Positions 16,333 through 24,971 of a DNA stretch of 32,546 bases are shown here, piece by piece (the first letter of the stretch is position 1; every line of letters starts with the position of its first letter). The stretch is taken from positions 1-32,546 of the forward strand of contig NZ_AUMJ01000064.1 in NCBI RefSeq assembly GCF_000430625.1. Reading direction: 5' to 3'. Made by a program: the position numbers and the translations under genes. The notes below the pieces were generated by a model, which saw only the letters and a list, made by a program, of their open reading frames with translations, made no database searches and was not told the origin of the DNA. The stretch is from Aneurinibacillus terranovensis DSM 18919. GTDB taxonomy: Bacteria > Bacillota > Bacilli > Aneurinibacillales > Aneurinibacillaceae.

Positions 16333-16730
16333 TAAGAAGTGTGGGCAGTCGCTGTTCGTGTTACGCGGGCAGAGGAAAGTCCAGGCTCGCCCGGGCTGTG
16401 ATGCCCGGAGTGTTTATGCCTATTGCAAGGTAGGGCAGCCGCGAAATCGGCTGACGGCGGTGAAATCAGCTACGTCCTTTTGCGGGATATGCTGAGACTA
16501 GCCTGAAAGTGCCACAGTGACGAAGCTCAATTGGAAACGGTTGAGGTGGAACGAGGTAAACCCCATAAGCGAGCAACCCAAATTTTGGTAGGGGCACTAT
16601 CCTGAGGGAACTGAACCGTACGGATAGACAGAAAGTGATTTCTGTAGATAGATGACTGTCCCTTCTTCGTACCAGGCTGGCAGCCGTTATGAGTACAGAA
16701 GGACAAAACCTGGCTTACAGCACTTCTTAT
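16333..16730 (+). ncRNA. rnpB: RNase P RNA (B-type)
   Basis: The catalytic RNA of RNase P, which trims tRNA 5' ends. Conserved elements are visible in order: GAGGAAAGTCC (P4 5' side, about 16371), GAAAGTGCCACAGTGACGAAG (about 16505), GGTGGAACGAGGTAAACCCC (about 16544), AACCCAAATTTTGGTAGGGG (about 16576), ACAGAAAGTGATTTCTGTAGATAGATGA (about 16628) and ACAAAACCTGGCTTACAG near the 3' end. The termini were set by the closing helix TAAGAAGTG/CACTTCTTA. The overall layout matches the Bacillus (B) class, as in B. subtilis. The ends could be off by a few nucleotides. Confidence 0.96.
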
Positions 16731-16745
16731 AGCCATATATTATCG

Positions 16746-16776
16746 AAAACCGCTTCTGTATACGAAGCGGTTTTTT
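16746..16776 (+). terminator. rnpB terminator
   Basis: AAAACCGCTTC (16746-16756) pairs with GAAGCGGTTTT (16764-16774) around a 7-nt loop and continues into further T residues. Confidence 0.92.
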
Positions 16777-16794
16777 GCATAGGGAAGGGGTTGA

Positions 16795-16955
16795 ATGGTA
16801 CGTGAGCATTCAAGTAATTTTGCAGACTTTGCGCAGGAGGTACAGAGATTAGTAGCGATTGATAAATTGGACAGCTTTATTGGCATGAAGGATATAAAAA
16901 AGCGCATATATGAGTGTTAATGACGATTGAGCAAGCTGATGTTGACCGCGAATAA
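16795..16955 (+). pseudogene. spoVK: Internally deleted spoVK remnant
   Basis: A 41-codon frame starts at ATG 16795 behind GGGAAGGGG and ends at TAA 16918. Its end, LDSFIGMKDIKKRIYE, resembles the region of SpoVK just before the AAA+ core (B. subtilis ALVGMEEMKRNIKEIY). The shifted frame right after it (16914-16955) reads VLMTIEQADVDRE and then stops, resembling the SpoVK C-terminal tail (DLMTIKSQDLSIKEE in B. subtilis). The whole ATPase core (Walker A and B, sensors; roughly 250 codons) is missing, and the two ends are out of frame. This looks like an internal deletion of a sporulation AAA+ ATPase gene. The B. subtilis sequences are quoted from memory, and both matches are short. Confidence 0.55.
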
Positions 16956-16961
16956 CAATTG

Positions 16962-17009
16962 AAAAGCACAAAGACACATGCTTCGATCGATGCGTCTTTG
17001 TGCTTTTTT
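16962..17009. terminator. Bidirectional terminator
   Basis: AAAAGCACAAAGAC (16962-16975) pairs with GTCTTTGTGCTTTT (16994-17007), with T-runs on both strands. It serves the former spoVK gene and the convergent secreted-protein gene, whose stop is at 17019. Its retention fits a once functional gene. Confidence 0.92.
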
Positions 17010-17018
17010 CCGGTTATT

Positions 17019-18641
17019 TTAGTTAGATCCTTTGGCAGCTCGTTGCACATTAAGCTGTTCCTCAATCCATTTGTTCTTTTCATCAATTAAATATTGAAGG
17101 ACCTCACTCTTTTCTCCGCGCACTTCCAGAAGTAAATCTTGCGCGGTCAACAAATCGTCGCGGGTTAGCTCGAAATAATCGTTTGAAGAGGTTGGATTGA
17201 GCTTGCGGTCGAGTGAATAATACAAATTATGATTCGGCATGACCCAGCGTTTGCTTGTTTCTTCAATTCCGGATAGCAATTGTAAAGCTAAGTCTTTTTT
17301 AACGGGGTCACCGTCAAAAAGGTAAGCCTCTAGTATGTAGTTCATGTTGGCTGTCTGATGGTTTAGAGACGTATGAGAGACATGAGTACCGTCCGTGTAA
17401 TCCGGAATTAAAATCCCATGTTTGCCTGTACGAATGCCGTATTTACGAATATAACCTGTCTGGTATGTATCCCATTTTTTTAGGGCCTGCTTTACATCCG
17501 GGTCGTTTGTTTGTTTGGCATAGTTTAGCAGAAACGTGACATTGTCGGCATTTCTTCGATTATCCATATACTCGTAGCCAATTTTGTATGTTTTATATAA
17601 CCAGCCCTCCGAGCGCGGGTAGGTCGGCCAAAAGCCCTCAGGATTCTGGGTGTTGACCGAACTGTAGGCCAGATGAGTGGCGATATCATAAAAAAGATTT
17701 CCATTTTCTCCAGAAAAATATGACAGCGCCTGGAGCCCATCCAGGTTGGCCGGATTGCGATAAAAAGAATGGGGAGTATATGGATTGTAGGTTGAATCCG
17801 GTGTTGGGTAGTACTGCCCATCCACACCTAATTTTTTAGTCGTTTCGAATTCCATAGCGGCAGCAGCACCGGAAACCGTCTTATCTTCCCAATTGATCAG
17901 CGGCTGGCCGGACAAAATCCCCCAGGTGTCTGATAAATAAGAAGCTTCGGCTGGCAAAGGAATGAGATAAGAAGCGGACTCCCCGTTCGATTTAATGGTA
18001 ATCGGCCGCTCCTTGTTGATGACCTCATCATATGTTGTATAGCCCAACGGTTTAAAAGCCGTGACATTGCCAATTCGATAGTGCAGAAACGTTCCATCTA
18101 TATATAAAGAGGAAGAACTTGATGAAGGCAGCCCGATCGAACGCCATTTACCGGAAGACAGTATTGCGGTTTTCGTAGAGCTATCAAAAACTGTGATTTT
18201 CAGCGTGATTTGATTGGATTGTTTGCCGGGGTAGTTTCGGACAAAGTACATAACGTCCCCATTTTTCAATTGGATAAAGGTGATCCGAAAGTTTTTCTCT
18301 CCCTGTTTATAAAAATACTGGGTGTAGACAGCCTGATCGTGCTTTTCGACAGTTACAGACGGTTTGACAGTGGATGTCCATCCTATTGCTTCAACCGTAT
18401 AGTCTATCATTTGATCGTGGTTGATATCATAGGAAAAAAATGAAGCCGAACGCTCATGGGCCTCAGCGCGCACAGGAGAAGTGAGTACGGTAAGAGAAGA
18501 GAGTAAGGAGAAAATGAACAAGCGGGTGAGCCCTTTTTTTGGTGTATAGGAAAGTGTACCTTTCCTACACGCATAAGTGCAACTAAGGCTATCGCCTGGC
18601 CTTTGGCTTGGCGATAGCCAAGTTTTCTTTATTAGATTCAT
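17019..18641 (-). CDS. Secreted protein of unknown function with an interrupted signal peptide
   Basis: A 540-aa protein. The N-terminus MNLIKK is separated from a typical hydrophobic signal core and cleavage region (KKGLTRLFIFSLLSSLTVLT, then SPVRAEA, about residues 36-62) by a 28-residue stretch encoded by a hairpin repeat. The start at ATG 18641 is well supported by AGAAAGAGG 7 bases upstream. The mature part has a beta-rich N-terminal half (about 65-250) and an aromatic-rich, helical C-terminal half (about 270-520) that may be an alpha/alpha toroid like those of carbohydrate-active enzymes. I do not recognise the family. If the insert spoils export, the protein would be mislocalised. An internal TTG at about 18509 behind AAAGGG could give a shorter product but would lack the basic N-region. 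Confidence 0.7.
   Translation of the reverse strand: MNLIKKTWLSPSQRPGDSLSCTYACRKGTLSYTPKKGLTRLFIFSLLSSLTVLTSPVRAEAHERSASFFSYDINHDQMIDYTVEAIGWTSTVKPSVTVEKHDQAVYTQYFYKQGEKNFRITFIQLKNGDVMYFVRNYPGKQSNQITLKITVFDSSTKTAILSSGKWRSIGLPSSSSSSLYIDGTFLHYRIGNVTAFKPLGYTTYDEVINKERPITIKSNGESASYLIPLPAEASYLSDTWGILSGQPLINWEDKTVSGAAAAMEFETTKKLGVDGQYYPTPDSTYNPYTPHSFYRNPANLDGLQALSYFSGENGNLFYDIATHLAYSSVNTQNPEGFWPTYPRSEGWLYKTYKIGYEYMDNRRNADNVTFLLNYAKQTNDPDVKQALKKWDTYQTGYIRKYGIRTGKHGILIPDYTDGTHVSHTSLNHQTANMNYILEAYLFDGDPVKKDLALQLLSGIEETSKRWVMPNHNLYYSLDRKLNPTSSNDYFELTRDDLLTAQDLLLEVRGEKSEVLQYLIDEKNKWIEEQLNVQRAAKGSN
18541..18632. repeat. Hairpin repeat inserted in a signal-peptide coding region
   Basis: The element has two hairpins. 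GGCTATCGCC/GGCGATAGCC (18587-18596 with 18610-18619) is followed on the plus strand by AAGTTTTCTTT. A second, GTGTATAGGAAAG/CTTTCCTACAC (18542-18554 with 18560-18570), has a 2-nt bulge. The first is a close relative of the terminator hairpin at 7268-7310 in stem, loop and tail. On the minus strand CTTGGC/GCCAAG can form an alternative helix that excludes the main stem. The whole unit lies in frame inside the secreted-protein gene and has no stop codon in that frame. Confidence 0.7.
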
Positions 18642-18712
18642 AGGGTGGCCTCTTTCTAAACGGGATTACTCCATAATTTTTACATCAAGCAGAAAAATCC
18701 TTCTTTGTTACC

Positions 18713-18721
18713 TGATATAAT
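18713..18721 (+). promoter_or_regulatory. Possible extended -10 promoter for yhaO-yhaN
   Basis: TGATATAAT is a perfect extended -10 box 60 bases before the yhaO start. No good -35 box is present at 16-18 bases, so the call depends on the extended element. Confidence 0.4.
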
Positions 18722-18780
18722 GATAGAGAAAGAGAAAAGGGAAAACTTCCCTCTATACGGATGAGAAAGGATTGCCGCTA

Positions 18781-20055
18781 ATGAGTTCATTTACCTTTGT
18801 CCACGCTGCGGATTTGCATTTGGATACGCCGTTTGTCGGAATGCACCGGCTGCCTGATCCGATTAGGAAAACGGTTCGGGAATCTACGTTTATGGCGTTT
18901 GACCATTTAATAGAGTTATGTATTAACGAAAAAGCGGACTTTCTAGTTATTGCAGGGGATGTTTATGACGCAGCTGACCGCAGCCTGCGCGCCCAGTTGT
19001 ATTTTAAAGCAGGCATGGAACGCTTGGCGACCCATGGTATTTTTGTTTATGTCGTTCACGGAAATCACGACCCGGATGATGGGCAGCAGGCGAGGTTGAA
19101 CTGGCCGGAACATGTTGTTTTCTTTCCAGCCGGTGAAGTGGCTTCCGCCGTTTTTTGCAAGGATGGGATGGAGGCGGCACGTATTTACGGCATTAGTTAT
19201 CCGAGTGCCCGTATCGAAGACAATTACGCCTCACGCTTTAAACGGGCGGATGAGCTCTATGCGATTGGACTTTTACATACCAATGTCGACGGAAATGAAG
19301 GGCATGCCAATTACGCGCCATGCGCGAAGCAGGATCTGGTGTCGAGCGGTTTCGATTACTGGGCGCTGGGCCATGTCCATACACGAGCCGTTCTCCATGA
19401 AGCATCCCCATCGATTGTATACCCGGGAAATATCCAGGGACGCAGCGTTCGCGAAACGGGGGAGCGCGGCTGTTATGTCGTTCGCGTAACCGGTAAGCAA
19501 ACAGACCTCACGTTTCGCTCGCTGGAGGCCGTCCGCTGGCAGGAGACTTCACTCGATGCGGGCGGATGTGAAAGCGAACAGGAACTGATGGACCGGCTGG
19601 AGCTACACAAACAAACAATACGGGAGGCAGCAGGAGGAAAACCTGTACTGGTTCGCCTCCTGCTGACAGGACAGACGTCCCTTCACACCTTTCTTAAAAA
19701 CAATGACCGTCTTGCAGAACTGAGGGAAATTGTAAATCAAGGGGAAGAGCAAAGAAGCGACTTTGTTTTTGTCGATTCCGTTATCCGGCAGACGTCCATG
19801 CCCATTGACCGGGAGAGATTAGTGCAGGAGGATGATTTGCTTGGTGACTATTTACGCATGGCCCGGGCAATAGGGGATGATGATGAGAAATGGCAGCAGC
19901 TTTATTCCGGTGCACTAACCGGCCTCCTGGAACATTATCAGGTAAAAAAGCATATGACGCTTACGGACAGTGAAGTAAAGGATTGGATAAAAGAAGCAGA
20001 GGACCTGGCGATTGACTTGCTGGCCGTGACAAAGGGGGATACGGATGAAAATTAA
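18781..20055 (+). CDS. yhaO: YhaO-like metallophosphoesterase / DNA repair exonuclease subunit
   Basis: A 424-aa protein of the Mre11/SbcD superfamily; B. subtilis YhaO is about 408 aa. The metal-binding motifs are in order: ADLHLD (about residues 9-14), GDVYD (about 58-62), GNHD (about 93-96), LLHTN (about 163) and GHVHTR (about 199). It likely acts as the nuclease partner of the SMC-like ATPase YhaN encoded next; the pair resembles SbcCD/Rad50-Mre11. The start was set at ATG 18781, 9 bases after AAAGGA; a TTG at 18772 abuts that site. It overlaps yhaN by 11 bases. Confidence 0.9.
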   Translation: MSSFTFVHAADLHLDTPFVGMHRLPDPIRKTVRESTFMAFDHLIELCINEKADFLVIAGDVYDAADRSLRAQLYFKAGMERLATHGIFVYVVHGNHDPDDGQQARLNWPEHVVFFPAGEVASAVFCKDGMEAARIYGISYPSARIEDNYASRFKRADELYAIGLLHTNVDGNEGHANYAPCAKQDLVSSGFDYWALGHVHTRAVLHEASPSIVYPGNIQGRSVRETGERGCYVVRVTGKQTDLTFRSLEAVRWQETSLDAGGCESEQELMDRLELHKQTIREAAGGKPVLVRLLLTGQTSLHTFLKNNDRLAELREIVNQGEEQRSDFVFVDSVIRQTSMPIDRERLVQEDDLLGDYLRMARAIGDDDEKWQQLYSGALTGLLEHYQVKKHMTLTDSEVKDWIKEAEDLAIDLLAVTKGDTDEN

Positions 20056-23000
20056 ATCACTATATGTAAAAGGGTTCGGCACGCTGCGTGATTATACGAT
20101 TCCCGAACTTTCTCCGGGCATTACTGTATTCGAAGGACGGAATGAGGCGGGGAAAACCACGCTAATGTCATTTATACGCGCCATCCTGTTCGGATTTGCC
20201 GGTCGTGCCAAACATACGGTATATGATCGATATGAACCTGTTAACGGTGGCCAGCACGGCGGCTCCCTCACGCTTGTTGACGAGTCGGGGCAGGAATATG
20301 TCATTGAACGGGCAGGTTCGGGCAAGGGGCGAGTTACCGTTTATTTACCGGACGGGAGACAGGAAGGGGAATTGTATTTACAAGAGATGCTCGGCGGCAT
20401 TTCCCCGATGTTGTTTCGAAACATATTTGCCTTTAGCCTAACAGAAATTCAACAGCTCGAATTTATGGACAGCGATGAAGTCAGCGGATATATTTACAGC
20501 GCCGGGATGGGCGCGTCCGTTATTCAGGCCGAGAAGAAGCTTGATGATAGGATGAATGGTTTATTTAAAAAAAATGGACAGACGCCGATTATCAATGCGC
20601 TGCTGCGCCGGATAAAAGAAACGGAAAGCGAGATTGCCCGCCTGAAAAATCTGGCCCAGGGTTATAATCAGATGAGCCGTCAGTGCGAACAGTTTACCGA
20701 ACGAATTCGCACGGAAGAAACAGAGCTGGACGATTTGCGGCAGCAAATCTCATGGCTGGAACTCGTACAAAAGGCAAGAGAAGAGGCGGGAAGGGTGAGG
20801 GCGCTTCAGCTTGAACTGGAAGATTTACCTGAGATTGACACCTTTCCGGCGAACGGGATTTCCCGACTGGAGGCGCTTCAGGCCCAGTTGCGGGAGGTCG
20901 AACTAACGAGTCGTACGCTGCAGGAGAAAAAACAAAGGCTGCTGGATGAAAAGGACTCGTTATCCAGTCAGGAGAACGTGCTTGCCTATCAAACACAGAT
21001 TAATCGTCTTATCGAACAGGCGGGCACTTATCTGGACCGCCGGCAGGCTTTGGCCGAAAACAGCGTCCGTCTTGCACAGTTGCGAGAGGAGTTGACGAAA
21101 AGACTGGAGCAGCTTGGCAGTGAATGGACAGAGGAGAAGATCTTGCGGTTTGACCTGTCGATCCCCCGCCGTGAAGAGGTGCGAGCGTTCCGTGACCGCC
21201 TCCGTACGTTAGAGATGAGGGTCAATGCACTCAGCCAGGAAATGGAGCACCTTAAGCGCGACTTCGATAACCAATTTACGGAACTTGAGGCACTCCCCGC
21301 CGAACTTCCGGCTTCGCTTGAACAGAAATGGCAAAAATTAACCCGGAGAGAGGCTGCTTTACGGGAAGTGCGAGAACTTTCTGCCAGGATGCAGCTTATT
21401 GCCAACAAACAGGAGCATACGAAAGAGCGGATCAACGATCTCCTCGCTCAAGCGGACGCCATGGACGCGATGCAAAGCGAGAAAAACAGTGAATCACCCC
21501 GCTGGCTGATCGTTGTTTTTTTCCTTGTCGGGCTAGTTCTTTCCGCTATCGTATGGTACTTGAATCCTCCGGCCGGGATGGCCGCAGTCTTTATCGTTTT
21601 GCTGGCAGTCGGGATATGGTTCTCTATGCAGCAAAAAGCCGGGTCTTCCAACCGGCATACACAGCGGGTAAGGGATGAGCGGGCGCGCATCCAAACGAAA
21701 ATAAACCAGCTTAAAACGATGATGGATACTTATAAACATGAGGAGGAAGAGCTCCGTGGGCAGGCGGGGGAACATGCCCGGATACTGGGTTTGCCGGGTG
21801 GTGGTCAAATATCGCCCGACATGCTCCTCCGGCTGGAACTTGAAATCGCTGCGGAGTATAAGCAATTCGACAGCTCCCGGCAGCTGATGGAAAAAAGAAA
21901 GGATAAAGAAAAAAACGCTCACATCATTCAGCAGCAGTTGGAAGAAGTAACGCAGCTGGCGAATGAAAAAAATCGGGAGTTGGCAGCAGAGCATGCGGCC
22001 TGGATGAAATGGCTGGAGGAACGGGGGCTAGCGACTTCTTTATCGGCAGAAGGTGTGCTTGATATGTTTCGGCTGGTTGAATCGGGGCGGGACACCTTAC
22101 AGCAGATTCGCTCGCTATTAGCGGCCCGAACGTTGCATGAGCAAGAAATGGAGAGTTTTGAAAAGGAAATTATCGGAATATGCAGCAGTATCCAAACACC
22201 ACATCCGCCATCGTCGGATGTGGTGAGGAAGCTTCGTGAACTGAAAAAAAGGCTTGAACAATCCTTAATGGATACGGCCCGCTCCGCACAGCTGGAGGGG
22301 GAAATCACCCGGATTCTGGAAGATATTCGTTCGGCTGAAGCCCACCGGTTGGCTTTCTGTGAAGAAATGGAGCATCTATTGAACAAAGGGGGAGCCGGTG
22401 AAGAAGAGACGTTTCGCTTGCGGAGCGCCCAGTTTGACCGCCGCCGTGCCATTAAGGAAGAAATCAGGCGTATGGATACGTCGCTCCTTCTCCTGGCAGG
22501 GACGGAGGAACGAAAAAAACAGCTGGAACAGGATGTTTTCCGGATAAATGACGCAGAGGCGAATGAACGGCTTGCACAGCTTGCCGGAACAATCAGGCAG
22601 CGGCAGGAAAAAATCAATGAGTGGCGGGATCAAGTGGGCCGCCTGCGTCAGCAGTTGATATCACTTGAAAAGGAAGGGTCACTTGCGGAGCGCCTGCAAG
22701 ACTATGAAGAACTGCTGACCGAACTTCGTGATCATGCCCGCGTCTGGGGGGTTCACGCGATCACCCGCCATTTGCTGAAGCAGGCGCGTGAACGCTATGA
22801 ACGGGAACGGCAGCCAGGCGTTCTCCGCAGCGCTTCCCGTTATTTTGAACATATCACGGAAGGTACATACAAAACTGTTATGGCTCCGTTTGGAGAACGC
22901 AGACTGCTCGTGGAACGTCATGACGGGGAAAGAATTGAACCGGGGTATTTAAGCAGAGGAACAAAAGAACAGCTTTACCTTTCCGTCCGCTTTGCCCTGG

Positions 23001-23209
23001 CAGGTGAATATGCGCGAAAGTGCTCCCTTCCCATCATCATGGATGATATTTTCGTAAACTTTGATTTGCCCCGCCTGCGCACTACAATAGAAACGCTGGA
23101 AGTGGTCGCCGAGACCCACCAGATTCTGCTGTTTACCTGCCATCCACACGTCACAGCGGCCTTCCCGGGAAAGCATACGGTCATTCGTATGGGGGAACCA
23201 GAGGTATAG
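20045..23209 (+). CDS. yhaN: YhaN-like SMC/Rad50-type ATPase
   Basis: A 1054-aa AAA/ABC-type ATPase split by long coiled coils. The N-terminal Walker A is EGRNEAGKTTLM (about residues 32-43). The C-terminal signature is LSRGTKEQLYLSVRFAL (about 980-996) and Walker B is PIIMDDIFVNFD (about 1008-1019). Between them are Leu/Glu/Arg-rich coiled coils, interrupted around residues 485-530 by two adjacent hydrophobic segments (WLIVVFFLVGLVLSAIVWYL; AAVFIVLLAVGIWFSM), suggesting a membrane-embedded hinge as in other YhaN proteins. No zinc-hook CxxC is seen. ATG 20045 follows AAAGGGGG. It should work with YhaO in DNA end processing, probably at the membrane. Confidence 0.9.
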   Translation: MKIKSLYVKGFGTLRDYTIPELSPGITVFEGRNEAGKTTLMSFIRAILFGFAGRAKHTVYDRYEPVNGGQHGGSLTLVDESGQEYVIERAGSGKGRVTVYLPDGRQEGELYLQEMLGGISPMLFRNIFAFSLTEIQQLEFMDSDEVSGYIYSAGMGASVIQAEKKLDDRMNGLFKKNGQTPIINALLRRIKETESEIARLKNLAQGYNQMSRQCEQFTERIRTEETELDDLRQQISWLELVQKAREEAGRVRALQLELEDLPEIDTFPANGISRLEALQAQLREVELTSRTLQEKKQRLLDEKDSLSSQENVLAYQTQINRLIEQAGTYLDRRQALAENSVRLAQLREELTKRLEQLGSEWTEEKILRFDLSIPRREEVRAFRDRLRTLEMRVNALSQEMEHLKRDFDNQFTELEALPAELPASLEQKWQKLTRREAALREVRELSARMQLIANKQEHTKERINDLLAQADAMDAMQSEKNSESPRWLIVVFFLVGLVLSAIVWYLNPPAGMAAVFIVLLAVGIWFSMQQKAGSSNRHTQRVRDERARIQTKINQLKTMMDTYKHEEEELRGQAGEHARILGLPGGGQISPDMLLRLELEIAAEYKQFDSSRQLMEKRKDKEKNAHIIQQQLEEVTQLANEKNRELAAEHAAWMKWLEERGLATSLSAEGVLDMFRLVESGRDTLQQIRSLLAARTLHEQEMESFEKEIIGICSSIQTPHPPSSDVVRKLRELKKRLEQSLMDTARSAQLEGEITRILEDIRSAEAHRLAFCEEMEHLLNKGGAGEEETFRLRSAQFDRRRAIKEEIRRMDTSLLLLAGTEERKKQLEQDVFRINDAEANERLAQLAGTIRQRQEKINEWRDQVGRLRQQLISLEKEGSLAERLQDYEELLTELRDHARVWGVHAITRHLLKQARERYERERQPGVLRSASRYFEHITEGTYKTVMAPFGERRLLVERHDGERIEPGYLSRGTKEQLYLSVRFALAGEYARKCSLPIIMDDIFVNFDLPRLRTTIETLEVVAETHQILLFTCHPHVTAAFPGKHTVIRMGEPEV

Positions 23210-23224
23210 AAAAGGGGGAAGACC

Positions 23225-24673
23225 ATGATCATTCATCGCGGCGGCTGGGTTCATCGATTCCTACAAACGCTTGCCAATCGGTTAAAAATCATAGAAAAAG
23301 AAAAGGATATGCTCCAGGCTGCACTCGATCACGCGTATAACGGGGTCGTGATTGTTGATGAAGCTGGATATGTATTGATGGCCAACGAATTGTATGCCAA
23401 TTTTTTAGGCACAACGATAGATGGATTGGTTGGAAAGCATGTAACGGAAGTCATTGAAAATACACGTATGCATATTGTTGGGCGGACGGGTGTGCCGGAA
23501 ATCGCGCAGATGCAGAAAATTAACGGACATACGATGATTGCCAACCGGATTCCTGTATTCAATCAAGGCAAAGTTGTTGCGGTAGTGGGAACGGTGATAT
23601 TTAAAGAAGTCGATGATTTATTTGAATTGACGGCGCGTTTTGAAAAATTAAAAAAAGAACTTGAATATTATAAAGGAGAGTTAAATAAACGCCTTCACGC
23701 CAAGTATTCGTTTGATACCATCCTCGGCAACAGCAAGGAGTTAGAACATGTGAAAACACTTGCCCGTCGGGTTGCCAAAAATGATACGACCATCCTATTA
23801 AAAGGGGAGAGCGGGACCGGCAAAGAATTATTTGCTCATGCGATCCACCGCGACAGCAGCCGGAGCTTTGGGCCGTTGATTAAAGTAAATTGTTCAGCCA
23901 TTCCGGAATCGTTATTTGAATCGGAACTGTTTGGCTATAAGGAAGGGGCGTTTACCGGCGCGAAAAAGTCCGGCAAAAAGGGGAAGTTCGCTTCGGCCCA
24001 TAATGGTACGCTGTTTCTTGATGAAATTAGTGAAATGCCTCTCATGATGCAGGCCAAGCTGCTTAGGGTGCTGCAAGAAAAAGAAATCGAACCAATTGGA
24101 TCGGAAACACCGGAACCAGTCGATGTGCGGATCATCGCGGCAACGAATAAAGATTTGAAGACACTCGTGGACGAGGGGAAATTCCGGCATGATCTATACT
24201 ACCGCCTGAATGTGGTGATGCTTGAAATTCCGCCTCTCAGAGAAAGGGTAGCGGATATTCCGCTCCTTATCTCCTATTTTCTTAAAAAACTTGAGAAGGA
24301 AACCGGGATACCGGTGGAAGGGATTGATAGAGAAGCGGAAGAACTGCTCGTTGCGTATTCGTGGCCCGGCAACATTCGTGAACTGCGGAATGTTCTTGAG
24401 CGGGCGCTATACGTTAAAAACGGGAGCATGATTCGCAAACACGACCTTCCTCACAGCATTACGGAAAGCAGGGTGGACAGCGAACCATTCGAACACCGGT
24501 ACAAACATCAATTGACCCTGAAATATGCCGTGGAACAGGTGGAGGAGGAAATGATTCGGCGCGCGCTCAAAGAAGAGAGAGGAAACAAGCTTGCTGCTGC
24601 CAGACGGTTGGGCATCAGCAAATCGACACTCTACGAAAAAATTGCCCGTTACGAGATTTCTGAACAAGACTAA
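23225..24673 (+). CDS. PAS-domain sigma-54-dependent transcriptional activator
   Basis: A 482-aa enhancer-binding protein. Order: short basic N-terminus and helix (1-35), PAS sensor domain (about 35-115, ALDHAYNGVVIVDEAGYVLM), linker helix, AAA+ domain (about 165-395) with Walker A GESGTGKE, the sigma-54 contact loop GAFTGA, Walker B GTLFLDEIS and R-finger region, then a Fis-type HTH (about 445-475, NKLAAARRLGISKSTLYEKI). It starts 15 bases after yhaN behind AAAAGGGGGAAG, so it may be read from the upstream operon. The next gene has a consensus -24/-12 promoter and a palindrome about 140 bases upstream of it, so this protein most likely activates the ketone-body operon. The PAS ligand is unknown. 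Confidence 0.95.
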   Translation: MIIHRGGWVHRFLQTLANRLKIIEKEKDMLQAALDHAYNGVVIVDEAGYVLMANELYANFLGTTIDGLVGKHVTEVIENTRMHIVGRTGVPEIAQMQKINGHTMIANRIPVFNQGKVVAVVGTVIFKEVDDLFELTARFEKLKKELEYYKGELNKRLHAKYSFDTILGNSKELEHVKTLARRVAKNDTTILLKGESGTGKELFAHAIHRDSSRSFGPLIKVNCSAIPESLFESELFGYKEGAFTGAKKSGKKGKFASAHNGTLFLDEISEMPLMMQAKLLRVLQEKEIEPIGSETPEPVDVRIIAATNKDLKTLVDEGKFRHDLYYRLNVVMLEIPPLRERVADIPLLISYFLKKLEKETGIPVEGIDREAEELLVAYSWPGNIRELRNVLERALYVKNGSMIRKHDLPHSITESRVDSEPFEHRYKHQLTLKYAVEQVEEEMIRRALKEERGNKLAAARRLGISKSTLYEKIARYEISEQD

Positions 24674-24755
24674 AGGAGCTCACCGGGGGCGCTGCCTCCA
24701 AAATAAATAGCAACGCATTTTATCAATAACGGACTTTTGTCAAATATCCGGATTT

Positions 24756-24771
24756 TCGGAAAATTTTCCGA
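24756..24771. promoter_or_regulatory. 16-bp perfect palindrome, candidate activator binding site
   Basis: TCGGAAAATTTTCCGA is a perfect palindrome centred about 140 bases upstream of the -24 GG, a usual distance for an upstream activating sequence bound by a sigma-54 activator. A second, 8-bp palindrome ATCCGGAT lies next to it at 24746-24753, and ACCG/CGGT (24842-24855) is a third, weaker dyad. Binding is inferred from position and symmetry. Confidence 0.6.
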
Positions 24772-24902
24772 TTGTTTGGAAACTCCCCCTGTTATTTTGG
24801 CTTTCCGCAGACGTTTATCTTACAGAACAAGCATAAATAGTACCGTTCAATCGGTTGATTTCATGCTATTTGTTAGAAAATCGTGAAATTAACTGACCTA
24901 TT

Positions 24903-24918
24903 TGGCATGCAAATTGCT
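24903..24918 (+). promoter_or_regulatory. Sigma-54 (-24/-12) promoter
   Basis: TGGCATG-N4-TTGCT agrees with the consensus TGGCACG-N4-TTGCW at 11 of 12 positions, including the invariant GG and GC at the correct spacing. It is about 55 bases before the permease start and directly downstream of the activator gene. Confidence 0.92.
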
Positions 24919-24971
24919 TGAAAGGTTAATGAGGGAGCCAAAAAAACTTTTCGTTAAGGGGGTTCGACTGA

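Noticed and set aside
21928-22617. 229-codon minus-strand frame inside yhaN
   Set aside because: It is very Ser/Arg/Cys-rich, as expected from the complement of a coiled-coil gene, and shows no domain.
24674-24760. Possible terminator after the activator gene
   Set aside because: The GC-rich GGGGGCGCTGCCTCC stretch forms only a poor stem and has no T-run.
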